Source of the DNA: an uncultured Prevotellaceae bacterium
GTDB lineage: Bacteria; Bacteroidota; Bacteroidia; Bacteroidales; Muribaculaceae
Assembly (NCBI GenBank): GCA_900319525.1
Contig: ONOU01000002.1
Coordinates: forward strand, 124,001 to 188,000
DNA length: 64,000 nucleotides
Direction: 5' to 3'
Positions 17,572 through 26,404 of the stretch are shown here, piece by piece (position 1 is the first letter of the stretch; each line of letters starts with the position of its first letter). The translations under genes were made by a program, and so were the position numbers. Under the pieces are notes generated by a model, which did not search any database, had not been told where the DNA came from, and saw only the letters and a program-made list of their open reading frames with translations.

Positions 17572-17604
17572 TTTGCCGTTTCGGTAGATTTGTTGTAACT
17601 TTGC
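17572..17604 (+). promoter_or_regulatory. Promoter giving a leaderless or nearly leaderless mRNA
   Basis: TTTG (17572-17575), 20-bp spacer, TAACTTTGC (17596-17604). The ATG of the downstream gene starts at 17609, only 4 nt after the box, so the transcript would begin at or very near the start codon. Confidence 0.65.
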
Positions 17605-17608
17605 ACAC

Positions 17609-17935
17609 ATGAATGTGAATCAGGAAGATACTGGCTTGAAGCCCGTCCGCATAACAGCCATGCGGCAGACGGTCTATCGTGACCTGATGCAGCAGTTCGA
17701 GAACCCTATCGAGCATGCTTGTGACATCAGTGTGGGACAGACTTTCGTCTCAGTCGATGCACAGCGCCCCGAGGGCCTCTGTGAGAGCGCTTGGGAGTCG
17801 ATGCGGACTTTTGTCGAGGCCCTGGCCCGTGGCGAGGGCGACTTCTATGACGGCTGGATGAAGAACCCTCATTCAGCGATGATTTCCTGCAACGACGGCT
17901 TCCGCCCCGTCTCCTTCTATTTAGAAACACTCTAG
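17609..17935 (+). CDS. TIGR04076 family protein
   Basis: Small cytosolic protein of 108 residues of unknown function. After a short N-terminal extension it shows the whole family pattern: KPVRITAMRQTVYRDLMQQF, then a Cys in EHACDISVGQ, PEGLCESAWESM with a second Cys, and a C-terminal SAMISCNDGFRPVSFYLE with a third. The three conserved cysteines may bind a metal or be redox active, but nothing is established. The start is the ATG right behind a consensus promoter; the next Met (17660) would cut into the conserved region. It ends 39 bp before engB, with a period-9 repeat between. Confidence 0.85.
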   Translation: MNVNQEDTGLKPVRITAMRQTVYRDLMQQFENPIEHACDISVGQTFVSVDAQRPEGLCESAWESMRTFVEALARGEGDFYDGWMKNPHSAMISCNDGFRPVSFYLETL

Positions 17936-17957
17936 ATCATCTAGAAAATCTAGAACT
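17931..17957. repeat. Three tandem 9-bp repeats built on TCTAGA
   Basis: TCTAGA recurs at 17931, 17940 and 17949, exactly 9 bp apart, with different three-base fillers. The first copy contains the stop codon of the TIGR04076 gene. The role is unknown; it lies 18 bp before the engB start. Confidence 0.7.
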
Positions 17958-17974
17958 ATTTAATTGATAACAAG

Positions 17975-18580
17975 ATGATTATAAAAACTGCCGAATTCCA
18001 AATCAGTAACAGCGATTACCGCAAGTGCCCCGACAGCCGCTTGCCCGAGTATGCCTTCATCGGCCGCAGCAATGTGGGCAAGTCCTCGCTCATCAATATG
18101 CTCACTGGCCGCAAGGCGCTGGCCAAGACCAGTGCCACCCCGGGCAAGACCCTCCTGATCAACCACTTCCTCATCAATGGCGACTGGTATATCGTCGATC
18201 TGCCGGGCTATGGCTTTGCCAAGCGCAGCAAGGAAGCCCGCGAGCAGTTGCGTCGCATGATTGAGGGCTATGTGCTGGGGCGTAAACAGATGACCAACCT
18301 CTTCGTCCTCGTGGACTCGCGCCTCAAGCCTCAGAAGGTCGATCTCGAGTTTATCCAGTGGCTGGGAGAGCACGGCGTGCCGTTCTCCATCGTGTTCACC
18401 AAGATGGACAAGCTCGGCAAGGTCGCCGGCCCTGCTGCCGTCGAGGACTACAAGAAGGAGCTGCTCAAGACCTGGGATGAGCTGCCTCCCGTATTCATGA
18501 CGTCGAGTGAGGATGCCCGTGGCCGTGACGAGCTGCTGGGCTATATCGACAGCATCAACAAGCAACTGAAACAGCAATGA
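17975..18580 (+). CDS. engB: Ribosome biogenesis GTP-binding protein EngB (YihA/YsxC)
   Basis: TRAFAC-class GTPase of 201 residues needed for assembly of the large ribosomal subunit. All G motifs are visible: G1 GRSNVGKSS (about 29-37), G2 threonine in SATPGKT, G3 DLPGYG, G4 TKMDK and a G5 Ser-rich MTSSEDARG. Length and spacing are standard. It follows the TIGR04076 gene by 39 bp, and its stop codon overlaps the start of the following GH2 gene by 4 bp (ATGA). Confidence 0.96.
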   Translation: MIIKTAEFQISNSDYRKCPDSRLPEYAFIGRSNVGKSSLINMLTGRKALAKTSATPGKTLLINHFLINGDWYIVDLPGYGFAKRSKEAREQLRRMIEGYVLGRKQMTNLFVLVDSRLKPQKVDLEFIQWLGEHGVPFSIVFTKMDKLGKVAGPAAVEDYKKELLKTWDELPPVFMTSSEDARGRDELLGYIDSINKQLKQQ

Positions 18581-20982
18581 AAAAGACTTTTATGATACTG
18601 GCTGCGCTCGTGGCCATGACGGCAATGGCTCAGAGCCATGTTGAGGTGATGTTAAATGAGGGCTGGCAGTTTTCACGTGACAACAAGCAATGGCAGTCGG
18701 TGAACGTGCCCCACGATTGGGCTATCAGCGGCCCGTTTGACAAGAAATGGGACTTGCAGGTCGTTGCCATCAAGGAGAACGGCGAGGACGTCGCTACCGA
18801 GAAGTCTGGCCGCTCGGGCGCCCTGCCCTGGATCGGCAAGGGATTCTACAAGACCACGTTCACCGTGCCTCAAGGCTACGGCAGTGCCAAACTCATATTT
18901 GACGGCGCCATGGCCGACCCCTATGTCTATGTCAATGGCCAGCTCGCAGGCCACTGGGCCTATGGTTACAACGCCTTCATTGTCGATGTCACCCCCTACA
19001 TGAAGACCGACGGCTCGGCCAACACGCTGGAGGTCAGTCTGGAGAACAAGGAGGAGAGCAACCGCTGGTATCCCGGCGGCGGCATCTACCGGCCCGTCAA
19101 GCTGGTGATGACCCGCGAACAGAATGCGCTGGACCCCTGGGGGTTATATGTGAATACATTGAGCATTGAAGGTGGACAAGCTGACTTGAGGGTTGAGCAT
19201 AAACTCGATGTCATTCCCGACCGTGTCGAGGGATATGAACTGGATATTACTATTGCTGACCCTGCCGGTCGTCAAGTGGCCCGAAAGCGCACACATGCTG
19301 ATGGCATGGGGCATTTTGCCACGCTCATGACCGTGAATAACCCTGCCTTGTGGTCGCCCGAGTCACCTCAACTCTATCGACTGACGGCTGTCTTGTTGCG
19401 GGATGGTCAGGAACTTGACCGCCAGAGCACCAAGGTGGGCATCCGCACCGTCTCATTCAGCAAGGAGGGCGGATTCCAGCTCAACGGCCAGCGCCGCAAG
19501 ATCAAGGGCGTGTGTCTGCATCACGATTTGGGCCCGTTAGGTGCCGCCATCAACAAGACGGCCCTCATCCGCCAGATCGAGATGATGAAGGCCATGGGTG
19601 CCGATGCCATCCGCACCGCCCACAACATGCCCTCCACGTGGCAGATGGAAATCTGCGACAGCCTGGGCATGATGGTCATGGCCGAGAGTTTTGATGGTTG
19701 GCGAGAGCCCAAGGTACGTAACGGCTACGGCCTCTACTGGGACGAGTGGTGGCAGAAGGATATCCTCAACCTGGTGCTCAACCACCGCAACCACCCCAGC
19801 ATCATCATGTGGAGTGTGGGCAACGAGATTCCCGAGCAGTGGAAGCCCGAGGGCGTGAAGCGCTACAAGGACCTCATCGCCCTGTGCCACAAGTATGACC
19901 CCTCGCGCATGGTCACCTGCGGTATGGACCAGGCCGACGGCGCCATCTGGTGCGGCTTCGCTCAGGTGGCCGATGTCCCTGGCTACAACTACCGCTTGCA
20001 CAAGTATGACGAGATGATCGAGCGCTTGCCGCAAGGCTTCATCTTGGGCAGCGAGACGGCATCGACCGTGAGCACGCGTGGCCACTACTATTTCCCCGAC
20101 ACCGTGGCCACCAACAAGGCCTGGCCCGACGGCCAGTGCTCGGGCTATGATGTGGAGTACTGCTGGTGGAGCAACGTGCCCGACGATGACTGGAAGATGC
20201 AGGAGGACCGCGAGTGGACGGTGGGCGAGTTTGTCTGGACGGGTTATGACTACCTGGGCGAGCCGACCCCCTACGACGAATATTGGCCCTCGCGCAGCAG
20301 TTACTTCGGTATCTGTGACCTCGCCGGTCTGCCCAAGGACCGCTATTACCTGTACCGCAGCCACTGGAACAAGCAGGAGCACACCATCCACCTGTTGCCC
20401 CACTGGACGTGGCCCGACCGCGTGGGTAAAGTCACGCCCGTCTATTGCTACACCGACTATTCCACGGCCGAGCTCTTTGTCAACGGCAAGAGCCAGGGCC
20501 GCATCACCAAGAGCGACACCGCCCGCCTGGACCGTTTCCGCCTGCGCTGGCGCAACGTCGTCTATCAGCCCGGTGAGTTGAAGGTGGTGGCCTATGACGC
20601 CCAGGGCAACAAGGCTGGACAGCAGGTCATCAAGACCGCCGGCAAGCCCAAGCGCCTGTTGCTCGAGCCCGAGCGCAAGACCATCAAGGCCGACGGCAAC
20701 GACCTGGCCTATGTCACCGTGAGCCTCGTGGATAAAAACGGTACCCTGTGCCCCGACGCCGCCAACCGTCTGCAATTCACTGTCACGGGAGCAGGCACCT
20801 ATAAGGCCGCCTGCAACGGCGATGCCACCTCGCTAGAGCCCTTCACCCAGCCCCAGATGAGCCTCTTCCACGGTCAGCTGGTTGTCGTGTGCCAGGCAGG
20901 TAAAACTCCCGGCGTGATGACCCTCACCGTCAAGGATCCCGCCACCGGCATGAAATCCAGCGTCAAGATCCCCGTCAAATAA
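18577..20982 (+). CDS. Glycoside hydrolase family 2 protein (beta-galactosidase-like)
   Basis: Exported exo-glycosidase of 801 residues; probably removes terminal beta-galactose or a related sugar in the periplasm. Signal peptide [19 protein letters not shown]. Sugar-binding domain (about 25-190, with ISGPFDKKW and [16 protein letters not shown]), immunoglobulin-like domain, then the TIM barrel with acid/base Glu in [11 protein letters not shown] (about 418) and nucleophile Glu in LGSETAST (about 494). A DUF4982-like and an Ig-like domain close the protein (about 600-801, containing [20 protein letters not shown]). The start overlaps the engB stop as ATGA, suggesting coupled translation, an odd pairing of a housekeeping GTPase with a secreted enzyme. 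Exact substrate unknown. Confidence 0.9.
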   Translation: MKKTFMILAALVAMTAMAQSHVEVMLNEGWQFSRDNKQWQSVNVPHDWAISGPFDKKWDLQVVAIKENGEDVATEKSGRSGALPWIGKGFYKTTFTVPQGYGSAKLIFDGAMADPYVYVNGQLAGHWAYGYNAFIVDVTPYMKTDGSANTLEVSLENKEESNRWYPGGGIYRPVKLVMTREQNALDPWGLYVNTLSIEGGQADLRVEHKLDVIPDRVEGYELDITIADPAGRQVARKRTHADGMGHFATLMTVNNPALWSPESPQLYRLTAVLLRDGQELDRQSTKVGIRTVSFSKEGGFQLNGQRRKIKGVCLHHDLGPLGAAINKTALIRQIEMMKAMGADAIRTAHNMPSTWQMEICDSLGMMVMAESFDGWREPKVRNGYGLYWDEWWQKDILNLVLNHRNHPSIIMWSVGNEIPEQWKPEGVKRYKDLIALCHKYDPSRMVTCGMDQADGAIWCGFAQVADVPGYNYRLHKYDEMIERLPQGFILGSETASTVSTRGHYYFPDTVATNKAWPDGQCSGYDVEYCWWSNVPDDDWKMQEDREWTVGEFVWTGYDYLGEPTPYDEYWPSRSSYFGICDLAGLPKDRYYLYRSHWNKQEHTIHLLPHWTWPDRVGKVTPVYCYTDYSTAELFVNGKSQGRITKSDTARLDRFRLRWRNVVYQPGELKVVAYDAQGNKAGQQVIKTAGKPKRLLLEPERKTIKADGNDLAYVTVSLVDKNGTLCPDAANRLQFTVTGAGTYKAACNGDATSLEPFTQPQMSLFHGQLVVVCQAGKTPGVMTLTVKDPATGMKSSVKIPVK

Positions 20983-21001
20983 AGACACCCAACAACAAAT
21001 C

Positions 21002-21040
21002 AAGGAGGCAACCAGAATAAGTATGGTTGCCTCCTTATTT
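21002..21040. terminator. Bidirectional terminator between convergent genes
   Basis: A perfect 12-bp stem (21002-21013 with 21025-21036, loop of 11) with A/T-rich flanks on both sides. It separates the plus-strand GH2 gene from the minus-strand S41 peptidase gene. Confidence 0.75.
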
Positions 21041-21056
21041 GTGTAGTGTAGTCGTT

Positions 21057-22718
21057 TTACTCTTGGTTCTTGATATAGTCGAGTAAGAACAGGAGTTCGG
21101 TGTTCATGTCAAAGTTGTAATGCTTGTAGTCCTCGTAGGTCGGCATCAGATCGGGCGTGAACTGATGGGCGCGAGGGTCATCATTTGGCATGAACAGCTG
21201 CAGTGAATTAGAGATATTGCCTTTCAACTTGGTGCGTGGTAGCTCAAACGGAGTCGCTTCCATGTAGGTGTTTGGCGCTTGCTTGCTGGGCAGTCCTACA
21301 ACCGTTGCTCCCATTTTCCACAGGAAAAACGCATAGTGGAATGCAGCACTGTATGTGGTTGGATTGATTAATACATACACGTGCTCGGGCGTATAGACGG
21401 GTTTGCCATGTTGTGCCATGAGCTTGTCCTTGACACTGCTTGCCATTTGCTCAATCATCCTGTCGCGGAACTCATCACTGATTTCTTCGGGACTATAGTC
21501 ATCTTCGCTAGTAGCGATATAATCGCCCAAGATGAACCCAGAGTCTTGCATCTCGGCATTTAATTGTTCCATAGAGATATTCATCTTTTTCATGTACAGT
21601 GGTGAGAATAACTGAATGAACTTGATGTCGAATCGTGGAGCCTCTTCGAGGTATTTGTCGCCCCACAACTGGTAAAGTGTGGGAAGGGTGATGGGCGTAA
21701 AGCCACCGCTGTTGCCTCGTAGGTCGATAATCAGGTTTTTGCTCTTGCTCTTCTTCATTACCTGTAGCATCTTTCCAAACTCATCACTGAATGATGGAAT
21801 CTTGGCCAAGGCCTTATTCACATCGTTAGGCATTTCATCTTCGTTAAACTGCATATATGTCCTCTTGAGATACTGACCGACGTCCATGCCGCGATTGATC
21901 ATTATTTCCAGCGCATCACGGGATATGATCTGACTTGAGCGGAAGTACATCGTGTTCTTCTTGTCATCAACAAACAGGAAGGACAGATTCCCTTGGCTGG
22001 GGAATGGTTTAGTGTGTTCAACACTGGATAACTCGATATTAGAACCAGAACCATATTTATTAATGAGAGGAAGAGTCAGATTCATTTGTTTGCCCTCAGG
22101 AGTCTGGATTAAGAATGTAATGGAATCCTGGCGCATGTCGGGTATCGCTTTTCTTAATTCGTTTGGTGAGAGACTGCTGATAAAACAGAAGTTGGTAATG
22201 CGACCAATTTCGTTCTCGGCAGTATGATATTCTGCTAAATTTGTGCAAATTTCTTTGAAGGGAACACCCTCGATAGCGATTAATCGACTGCCTATAAGGT
22301 CTTTATATTCAGTCGTGATGGTGTTGATGATAACACCGTCACTTATGGGCCAGAAACTGATGGGTGCCCCCATCTCGGGTTCCCTTTCATCAAAAAATGA
22401 AGAGAACCCCATGTCAATATTGGTGTGGCCGTCCTCTAGGGGTACCAGGAATTTTGTGATGCGGCGTGCCAGTTCATCAGTGCTGGTTACTGAATCCTCG
22501 ATTAGGCCGAATCGCGTATCCATGGCTTCCAAACGGAAGAAGGGCTTTCCGCCGTAGTTGGTGTAAGGGTCGGGATGGGTCTCCTCCAGTAGTCTGACAA
22601 ACTCATTGAAGTCGGCGACGATGGAATCGGTGGGAATCTGTGCGTGGGCGCTGTTTATCGCCAGTACTGCTGCTACGCTGAGCAAGGCTGCTCGTGAGAA
22701 TAAAGACATTAGTTTCAT
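21057..22718 (-). CDS. S41 family peptidase (no clear PDZ domain)
   Basis: Exported serine protease-like protein of 553 residues. Signal peptide MKLMSLFSRAALLSVAAVLAINSAHAQ. The S41 core shows SKNLIIDLRGNSGGFTPITL near 325-344 and NPTTYSAAFHYAFF near 450, where the Ser of TYSAA fits the nucleophile; the fold then continues with GATVVGLPSKQ. The N-terminal half resembles the tricorn-core-like region of periplasmic S41 proteins, and no PDZ domain is evident. It belongs to a different subgroup from the two tandem S41 proteins at 32112-35385. Single-gene unit with its own promoter and a shared terminator. Substrate unknown. Confidence 0.85.
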   Translation of the reverse strand: MKLMSLFSRAALLSVAAVLAINSAHAQIPTDSIVADFNEFVRLLEETHPDPYTNYGGKPFFRLEAMDTRFGLIEDSVTSTDELARRITKFLVPLEDGHTNIDMGFSSFFDEREPEMGAPISFWPISDGVIINTITTEYKDLIGSRLIAIEGVPFKEICTNLAEYHTAENEIGRITNFCFISSLSPNELRKAIPDMRQDSITFLIQTPEGKQMNLTLPLINKYGSGSNIELSSVEHTKPFPSQGNLSFLFVDDKKNTMYFRSSQIISRDALEIMINRGMDVGQYLKRTYMQFNEDEMPNDVNKALAKIPSFSDEFGKMLQVMKKSKSKNLIIDLRGNSGGFTPITLPTLYQLWGDKYLEEAPRFDIKFIQLFSPLYMKKMNISMEQLNAEMQDSGFILGDYIATSEDDYSPEEISDEFRDRMIEQMASSVKDKLMAQHGKPVYTPEHVYVLINPTTYSAAFHYAFFLWKMGATVVGLPSKQAPNTYMEATPFELPRTKLKGNISNSLQLFMPNDDPRAHQFTPDLMPTYEDYKHYNFDMNTELLFLLDYIKNQE

Positions 22719-22756
22719 GATAGAATCGTTTTAGTGGTTATTGTTTTTAACTGACA

Positions 22757-22787
22757 CAAAGTTAATGCCACTTATTGTTTGGGACAA
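22757..22787 (-). promoter_or_regulatory. Promoter of the S41 peptidase gene
   Basis: Minus strand TTG (22787-22785), 20-bp spacer, TAACTTTG (22764-22757), giving a leader of about 30-35 nt. Confidence 0.6.
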
Positions 22788-22871
22788 CTTGTTTTTCCAA
22801 AATCATCAACAATTGTGTGTTTTTTGTATAAAAGTGTCTAAATTATTTACACTCGTCAGCCCAAAGATTGC

Positions 22872-22880
22872 TATCTTTGC
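22872..22880 (+). promoter_or_regulatory. -7 box just before an ATG (leaderless candidate)
   Basis: TATCTTTGC at 22872-22880 matches TAnnTTTG plus C. The ATG starts 6 nt later, at 22887. A good -33 element is not obvious, so support is moderate. Confidence 0.45.
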
Positions 22881-22886
22881 ATTTAG

Positions 22887-23921
22887 ATGAAAAAAATCTA
22901 TCTTTTCAATCCCGAGCATGACCTGGCGCTGGCACATGGGGCGCACAATTACACGGCGCCGCCGTTTGCCCGCCAGTTGCGTCACGACCTGCGGTTGCTG
23001 CCCGCGTGGGTAGCACCCGCTGGCTCCTATATCGCCATCCCTGACGATTGCTCGGTCGATGAGGACCGCCGTTGGCTCCAGGACCATCATCTTGACATCA
23101 CCCCGGTCCCCATCAGCCAAATAGCCGATCTCGGCGATTGCCGCATTCATCCGTGGGGCTGGGATGCCACATTGCGCCACCAGTTGCAGCAAGCGGGCGT
23201 TTCGCCCGACTATCTGCCCAGCGATGAGCAGCTGGACTGGATTCGTCGCCTGTCTCATCGCCGCACTAGCATTGCCGTACACCAAGCCCTGGGCAACGCT
23301 TTCTCGCCTTGCCCCGTGGAATTGAGTACCGTGAATGAGGTAACCGCTTTCATGCGTCAGCACCCCGGCTGCTACTTGAAGATGCCGTGGTCGGGCAGCG
23401 GCAAGGGTATCTATCGCGTCATTGACCCGACGGGTGACAACCATGTGCCCCGCTGGATTGCAGGAGCCTTGAACCGTCAAGGCTCCCTGTTGTGTGAGGT
23501 GGGGTTGGATAAGGTGCAGGATTTCGCCATCGAGTGCAAGTGCCGTGATGGCCACACGATGCTGATGGGCTATTCGGTGTTTGACAGCGACTTCCATAGC
23601 CAGTACGGGGCAGGTAGGGTAGCCCCGATAGAGGAACTGCACGAGATGTTGCTGGGCCTTTATCCCGATCTCGACCCGGTGACAGGCCAGGTCCTCATGG
23701 CCATCGATGACCTTATCGCACCGCACTATGATGGATACTTAGGCATCGACATGATGCTCTATCGGGATGACAAAGGCAACATCGCCCTCAACCCCTGTGT
23801 GGAAGTCAACCTGCGCATGACCATGGGCATGGTCACCGCCGCCATGGGCAGCCGCCACAACCTGCGCGGCAACTTCTCAGTCACCGCCGGCAAATCCGGT
23901 TATTTCATGAAAATCACTTAG
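22887..23921 (+). CDS. ATP-grasp-like protein, conserved in Bacteroidetes, function unknown
   Basis: Cytosolic protein of 344 residues. The start MKKIYLFNPEHDLALAHGAHNYTAP is distinctive. The second half looks like an ATP-grasp fold: YLKMPWSGSGKGIYRV near 163-178 fits the Lys plus Gly-rich nucleotide loop, and NPCVEVNLRMTMG near 303-315 fits the Glu/Asn metal ligands at the end of the active site. Such enzymes join a carboxylate to an amine or thiol using ATP, but no substrate can be named. Its 3' end overlaps that of the convergent M15 peptidase gene by 8 bp. Confidence 0.75.
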   Translation: MKKIYLFNPEHDLALAHGAHNYTAPPFARQLRHDLRLLPAWVAPAGSYIAIPDDCSVDEDRRWLQDHHLDITPVPISQIADLGDCRIHPWGWDATLRHQLQQAGVSPDYLPSDEQLDWIRRLSHRRTSIAVHQALGNAFSPCPVELSTVNEVTAFMRQHPGCYLKMPWSGSGKGIYRVIDPTGDNHVPRWIAGALNRQGSLLCEVGLDKVQDFAIECKCRDGHTMLMGYSVFDSDFHSQYGAGRVAPIEELHEMLLGLYPDLDPVTGQVLMAIDDLIAPHYDGYLGIDMMLYRDDKGNIALNPCVEVNLRMTMGMVTAAMGSRHNLRGNFSVTAGKSGYFMKIT

Positions 23922-24906
23922 CGCCTCTGCGGCTTAGGGCGTGGGGCTCGATGTAGTAGGCGTAGTATTCGTCGAAGGTGATGTCCTCGTCGTGGATGCG
24001 CTTGGCCACTTCCTTGCCCACGTAGCGCAGGTGCCACGGCTCGTAGACGAAGCCAAAGACCTGTGACTGCCTCTTGGAGTAGCGCAGGATGAAGCCGTAC
24101 TCATGGCAATGCTCCCGCATCCACACGCCTTCCTCTGACGTGTCGAACGGCCACCTCATGGGATGCTGTCGCGAGGTGACGTCCAGGGCAAGGCCCGTCT
24201 GGTGCTCGCTGCCACCAGCCCGAGCTGCATAGCCTTTGGGGTTGCGCTTGTGGGTCTCTATCTGCTGTTGATAGGAGCGATAGGCCGAGTTGACCATCAG
24301 CTGGGCATCGGTCTGCTGCTTGCAAGCCTGCTGCAAGGCCATGAACGCATCAACCACGGCTGGCTGAGCCTGTTGGTGCTCATAACAGTAGTCCATGCTG
24401 ATCGTCACCAGGCTGTCCGGCTTGTAGCTCTCATCCAGGTAATGGCGGCCATTGACCAGCATCAGTTGGCCCTTGCTGGTGTCGCACGGCCCGGCGCTCG
24501 ATTCCCAGTCCCGGTCATATCCCACATTGACCATGGCGACGATGACATCGAGCGGGGCGCCCGTCGTGTCGGCCTCGTGGAACTTGAGATAGCGGACAAA
24601 GTTTTCGGCGATAAAGTAGCGCATGCCCAACAGTGGGATGGCTATCGTGTCATGCTGCTGGCGCGCAATCAGGCTGTCGGCCTGCTCCTCGCTCAGGACG
24701 GCAACCAGGCTGCGGGCCTCGTCGATGCTGTAGCCCAGCTTGTAGATCCTGCACTCGTCACTGTAATTATAGACGATGCCCTGGCAACTCTTGACCGTCA
24801 CCAGCAAGACGAACAGTGCGGCCATAGCCACAGGCACCGACATCCATCGGTGGTCACGATCGCTCCACAGTTGCAGGTACTGCTTAGCTTTCAATAAATG
24901 GTTCAT
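23914..24906 (-). CDS. M15 family D-alanyl-D-alanine carboxypeptidase-like protein
   Basis: Membrane-anchored peptidoglycan peptidase of 330 residues, probably trimming D-Ala from stem peptides. One N-terminal membrane segment (VPVAMAALFVLLVTV, about 26-40) leaves the rest in the periplasm. The VanY-type domain is in the C-terminal half: NSAYRSYQQQIETH, then SEHQTGLALDV (about 234-244) with the zinc His and Asp, and EPWHLRYVG (about 288-296) with the catalytic Glu and third ligand His. The last residues (ALSRRGAK) are encoded by a short repeat-like stretch resembling spacer repeats elsewhere here. It starts 4 bp after the msrA stop, so the two form an operon. Confidence 0.9.
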   Translation of the reverse strand: MNHLLKAKQYLQLWSDRDHRWMSVPVAMAALFVLLVTVKSCQGIVYNYSDECRIYKLGYSIDEARSLVAVLSEEQADSLIARQQHDTIAIPLLGMRYFIAENFVRYLKFHEADTTGAPLDVIVAMVNVGYDRDWESSAGPCDTSKGQLMLVNGRHYLDESYKPDSLVTISMDYCYEHQQAQPAVVDAFMALQQACKQQTDAQLMVNSAYRSYQQQIETHKRNPKGYAARAGGSEHQTGLALDVTSRQHPMRWPFDTSEEGVWMREHCHEYGFILRYSKRQSQVFGFVYEPWHLRYVGKEVAKRIHDEDITFDEYYAYYIEPHALSRRGAK

Positions 24907-24909
24907 GCA

Positions 24910-25413
24910 CTAGCGGTTGGCGCGTTTGGCCATCTCAAACAGTTCCAGCGGCAGGTGGCAGTAGCCGTCAGGGTTCTTGTCCAGATAATCCTGATGATAG
25001 TCCTCGGCAGGATAGAAGTTCTTGAGCGGCAGCAGCTCCACAGCGAGCCGCAGGCGCACCTGTGCCTGCACGCGGTCATAGACCTTCTTGAGCGTTGGCA
25101 CGTCGGCCTCGTCGGTATAGTAGATGCCCGTGCGGTATTGGGTTCCCTTGTCGTGGCCCTGCTGGTTGACGCTGGTGGGGTCGATGGCCTTGAAGTACAT
25201 CTCGGTGAGGAATTCCAGCGAAATCACCTCGGGGTCATAGGTGATGTGAACCGTCTCGGCAAAGCCGGTCTTGTCGGTGCACACGTCCTGGTAGGTGGGG
25301 TTCTCGGTGTGGCCGTTGGCATAGCCCACCGCGGTTTCTACGACTCCATTCACGAGCTTGAAGTAATGCTCTGTCCCCCAGAAGCATCCTCCGGCAAAAT
25401 AAATCTCTTTCAT
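24910..25413 (-). CDS. msrA: Peptide-methionine (S)-S-oxide reductase MsrA
   Basis: Reduces the S epimer of methionine sulfoxide in proteins and as free amino acid, using thioredoxin. The 167-residue protein has the signature GGCFWGTEHYF with catalytic Cys near residue 10, then GYANGHTENPTYQDVCT and EVLHVTYDP-like VHITYDP, GTQYRTGIYY and the closing AEDYHQDYLDKNP. No MsrB domain is fused. First gene of a two-gene unit with the M15 peptidase. A -7 box (minus strand TACCTTTG, 25445-25438) lies 25 bp upstream. Confidence 0.95.
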   Translation of the reverse strand: MKEIYFAGGCFWGTEHYFKLVNGVVETAVGYANGHTENPTYQDVCTDKTGFAETVHITYDPEVISLEFLTEMYFKAIDPTSVNQQGHDKGTQYRTGIYYTDEADVPTLKKVYDRVQAQVRLRLAVELLPLKNFYPAEDYHQDYLDKNPDGYCHLPLELFEMAKRANR

Positions 25414-25585
25414 GATTCTTCTTTTTTATCTTTGACACAAAGGTAGCAATTCTCCCGTAAATAGCCCCTAAAAACTCATCTTATTTGCAACAAAATGCTG
25501 CTCTACGGTAGCTCGTTCATGTTGAGAAGGCCGCTGGCTTGTCTGTGTCTGTTAGGGCAGGAATGCCTAAAATACTTAAACTTTC

Positions 25586-25617
25586 TTGCTTGATTCATGT
25601 CTAATCAGTAATTTTGC
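25586..25617 (+). promoter_or_regulatory. Promoter with very short leader (DUF2520 gene)
   Basis: TTG (25586-25588), 20-bp spacer, TAATTTTGC (25609-25617). The ATG at 25625 begins 7 nt after the box, so the leader would be at most a few nucleotides. Confidence 0.6.
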
Positions 25618-25624
25618 ATGAGAA

Positions 25625-26404
25625 ATGAAACAAGTGGTAATCATCGGTTCGGGAAACGTGGCGACCAGTCTGGCACATGGCTTGGCTGCACATTGTGTTG
25701 TGGCGCAGATCTATAGCCGCACACTGGCTCATGCCCGGCTCCTTGCCGATGCTGTGGGCTGCCCCAGTGTCACCGATGACCTGTCATCGCTGGAACGGGG
25801 TGCCGACGCCTATATCATCGCTGTGCGTGACGATGCCATTGCCGATGTCATTGCAACTGTGCCCGATAACGGGGCCCTGTGGATTCACACCTCGGGCAGC
25901 AAGCCCATCAGCTTGTTTGAGGGGCATCGCAGACGCTATGGCGTGATGTGGCCCATGCAGTCCTTCTCGCGTGAGATCGTGCAACCTCTCGACGATGTCC
26001 ACTTCTTTACCGAGGCGAGCGACGATGCCGCCTTGCAGGACCTGATGGGGCTGGCACAGCTGCTGTCACGCAATGTGATGCCGGCCGATAGCGACCAGCG
26101 CCGCTGGCTGCACATCGCGTCGGTCTTCTCGTGCAATTTCGCCAACCACATGTGGACGCTGGCCGACGAGCTGCTCTCGGCCCACGGTCTGCCCTTTGAC
26201 GCCCTCAAGCCGCTCATCCGCACCACCGTCGAGAAGCTGGACCGGCTCGCTCCCGCCCAGTCCCAGACGGGCCCGGCCATGCGCCACGACCGTCAGGTCA
26301 TCGACAGCCACCTGTCCTTGCTCGATGGTGACAAGCGCGAGCTGTACACGGCTGTCACTCAATCCATTATGAACCGTAATCCGCTAGAAGATAATGCTGA
26401 ATAA
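25625..26404 (+). CDS. Rossmann-like / DUF2520 domain protein (putative NAD(P)-dependent oxidoreductase)
   Basis: Cytosolic protein of 259 residues. The N-terminal dinucleotide-binding fold opens with VVIIGSGNVATSLAHGL (GxGxxA pattern) and keeps the F420/ketopantoate-reductase-like layout (AYIIAVRDDAIADVI, then WIHTSGSKP). The C-terminal DUF2520 helical domain starts near residue 130 and includes SVFSCNFANHMWTLADELL. The substrate is unknown. It overlaps the maf gene by 11 bp, so they are cotranscribed. Confidence 0.85.
   Translation: MKQVVIIGSGNVATSLAHGLAAHCVVAQIYSRTLAHARLLADAVGCPSVTDDLSSLERGADAYIIAVRDDAIADVIATVPDNGALWIHTSGSKPISLFEGHRRRYGVMWPMQSFSREIVQPLDDVHFFTEASDDAALQDLMGLAQLLSRNVMPADSDQRRWLHIASVFSCNFANHMWTLADELLSAHGLPFDALKPLIRTTVEKLDRLAPAQSQTGPAMRHDRQVIDSHLSLLDGDKRELYTAVTQSIMNRNPLEDNAE

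Noticed and set aside
19537-20775. Long minus-strand frame opposite the first GH2 gene
   Set aside because: Antisense to an intact GH2 with both catalytic residues; composition typical of a shadow frame.
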